Part shown: piece by piece, positions 62,113 to 64,000 of the stretch
How positions within the stretch are numbered: the stretch's first letter is position 1
Layout of the letters: every line of letters starts with the position of its first letter
Source of the DNA: Fratercula arctica
Taxonomy: Eukaryota; Chordata; Aves; Charadriiformes; Alcidae
DNA: 64,000 nucleotides
Assembly: GCA_947846985.1 (NCBI GenBank)
Contig: CANTUZ010000002.1
Location: forward strand, 157,601,389-157,665,388
Direction: 5' to 3'
Program-made: the position numbers and the translations under genes
The notes under the pieces: generated by a model
Told to the model about the DNA's origin: nothing
Databases searched by the model: none
Seen by the model: the letters and a program-made list of their open reading frames with translations, nothing else

Positions 62113-64000
62113 GCTTGTTAATTTGTATAAATGACATCTTTATGTTTAGTGACACTAAGGAATTACTGGAAAAGAAATTCTAGACAGTTTTCTTTCTCTT
62201 ATTTCAGAGGCTGAAGTATTCTGGTGAGGCTGAGCTATGGAAGGTGGGAACAATTTGAAAACTTTGCAACAGTTTGTCTTAACCAAGACCTTTCCAGTGC
62301 AGGGTGAACCAGGCTGCTTCCAGGTCTACACTGTTCATTCATTAACAAAGGGACAGATTGTGTAGGATCTTTCACATGCCAGCAGCAGATATCTGCAGAA
62401 CTGAAATGGGAACAAACAATGTGACATGGTATCCTTTTCCATATGTTCAGTTTTGATGAAGTCAGTGGCACAATTCATGTGACTAAAGAACAGTAAGGAA
62501 AAGATTAATAGAAGCAAGATCTAGATATCAGGCCATTATATGCCTCCAGTCATCCAATTAAGAAATTCAGCTCTTGAAATGGAGTTGTTTTTATATGCCG
62601 GCCACATGGTTTTATGATTGAAACACCCACAGTGCAGAAAACTTTTGTGAGGAGCATGTGGATGCACAGCTGTTTTGGAAATGACTGCAAATAAATAGGT
62701 GTCTTAATTCTTTCTACTGTGAATTTTCAAAGAGGTCAGAGCTGCAGTGACAATTTATGGGACAGCAAGGAAAATACTTGACGTTAATAAGAGTGAGAGT
62801 GCATTTTCTTAAGCTGTAGAGGAAAAAGTCGTAGAAACTTAGCAGTCAATATATTCTTTCACTGTGCTGAGTAAACAGTAAAAAGAAAATGTAATTTGCT
62901 CACAGGCTATTTCATTGTAGAAAAAAATGTGGAAAGGGTATATTTTTATTAACTTATAAATATATGTGCATACATAGGACAATTTAAAGACTGGATTTCA
63001 AATACTGATGAATGTGCAAATGCCATGTATATATTACAATGAAATGAATACATTTGGGAGGGGATGAAAAGTTAACTTACACATTTCCAACAGTTACAGT
63101 CCAACTTTTAATATAAATACAGTACTAATGAGAAAAGCCATTAGATAGTTGTCAGTGCTGATGGTGTCAAGGGGCAAATGTTAGAGGTACCATCTTTAAG
63201 GAGAGGAGCGTCTTTCACCCAGACCCAGACTTATGGTCTGTGCTGACATTTATGCAAAGTGCTGGAGATAACATCGTTAGAAGTGCTGGTTTCCAGATGT
63301 CACTGGAAAGCTCCTTTCAAACGATCTATATTTTATGTGGCTATTGCTGATACATGGAAAGTTTTTAGAAAACTCTGTTTTAGAAATATCCTGGTTCGTC
63401 AGTATTGTCTCCTGAAAGTCTTGTACACCTCCTAAGGCTTTGACAAGCTACTGATGAACTTTAAGCTGTGTTCAGAACATGCTTGTATAGGTGTTTCACT
63501 ATGGGGTATAGAGAAAAGTGTGATCTAGTGCATAGACTGAACAAGTAAGACATGGGGCTCTCCTTGAGTAAAATAAAGTCTAACAGTAAAGAAAGCAATT
63601 CTGACTCATCTAGTGGAGCTGGCCAAAAGGCCGAAAGGGCTTGTCAGTGTTGGTGGGTAGTTCCTTGTTAGTAGTGCTATAGCTACCAACTACCTTCTGC
63701 AGCTGTAATACACACTGCACAAAAGCCTTGTGCCTCCCTAATGGGCTCCTTGTATGATATCCCAGAGCTACCAAATTCTGAATTTCACCTCTAAGTTCAT
63801 GAATGTGAAGGGGGCAGGAGGGTTAAATCTTTTGATGCAAAGTACTGCAGCACCTGATTTTTGGGGGTCTGCTCAGCCACAGGAACATTCAGCATCCAGG
63901 TGAAGTATACTAGGAACACCACACATTGCCTGGGAAGACTCAGACCCCTAATGGGAGAAGGAGAAGGCATTGCTGTCCACTTTCCTCACCCAATAACTCA
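62113..64000. other. Gene-free unique sequence to the window end
   Basis: No gene, RNA or transposon was recognised in the last 1.9 kb. The DNA is AT-rich and ordinary. Confidence 0.5.

Noticed and set aside
61714..62121. 135-codon plus-strand frame
   Set aside because: It is the reverse complement of a CR1 3' region, a familiar source of spurious proteins in bird annotation.
1..64000. CRISPR arrays, operons, phage or plasmid functions
   Set aside because: No regularly spaced direct repeats, no dense coding and no ribosome-binding patterns. CR1 and avian LTR repeats show a vertebrate nuclear genome.

Overview
The window reads as about 64 kb of non-coding vertebrate DNA, most likely from a bird. 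The main evidence is CR1 retrotransposons that end in the bird-type tail of short repeats (ATTCTATG-like) instead of poly(A). Two long terminal repeats (LTRs) of avian endogenous-retrovirus type and older, decayed CR1 and MIR/CORE-SINE-like fragments shared with other sauropsids support this. There are no bacterial operons or ribosome-binding patterns. The translated open frames are short, mostly lack homology I can recognise, and overlap on both strands as chance frames do. I found no exon, tRNA, rRNA or snoRNA gene that I can defend. The window could be intergenic or lie inside a very long intron.

Layout. 1-8.9 kb: unique AT-rich DNA with three conspicuous hairpins. 8.9-11.0 kb: two same-orientation CR1 copies nearly end to end, the first decayed, the second carrying a reverse-transcriptase segment joined directly to the 3' end. 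11.0-17.1 kb: unique DNA with one strong-looking 3' splice-site sequence near 16.06 kb. 17.1-17.65 kb: solo LTR, plus strand. 17.65-41.2 kb: mostly unique, with a short CR1 tail at 25.3 kb, several long homopolymers and two stretches (36.2 and 39.3-39.8 kb) that look like candidate conserved non-coding elements. 41.2-42.0 kb: a GC-rich antisense LTR containing a degenerate tandem array; it creates the longest open frames in the window, which are artefacts. 42.5-47.0 kb: two ancient CR1 fragments. 50.6-60.4 kb: three ancient MIR-like fragments, another young CR1 tail (55.1 kb) and an odd 30-bp in-frame duplication near 58.8 kb. 61.7-62.1 kb: a well-preserved antisense CR1 3' end. The remainder is unique.

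There is no set of genes working together here, and I did not find an undescribed biological system. The most checkable leads are the candidate enhancers, the strong hairpins, the splice-acceptor-plus-open-frame at 16.06 kb, and the TATA-like site upstream of the 58.7 kb frame. All repeat names rest on recall of family consensus sequences, not on a search.
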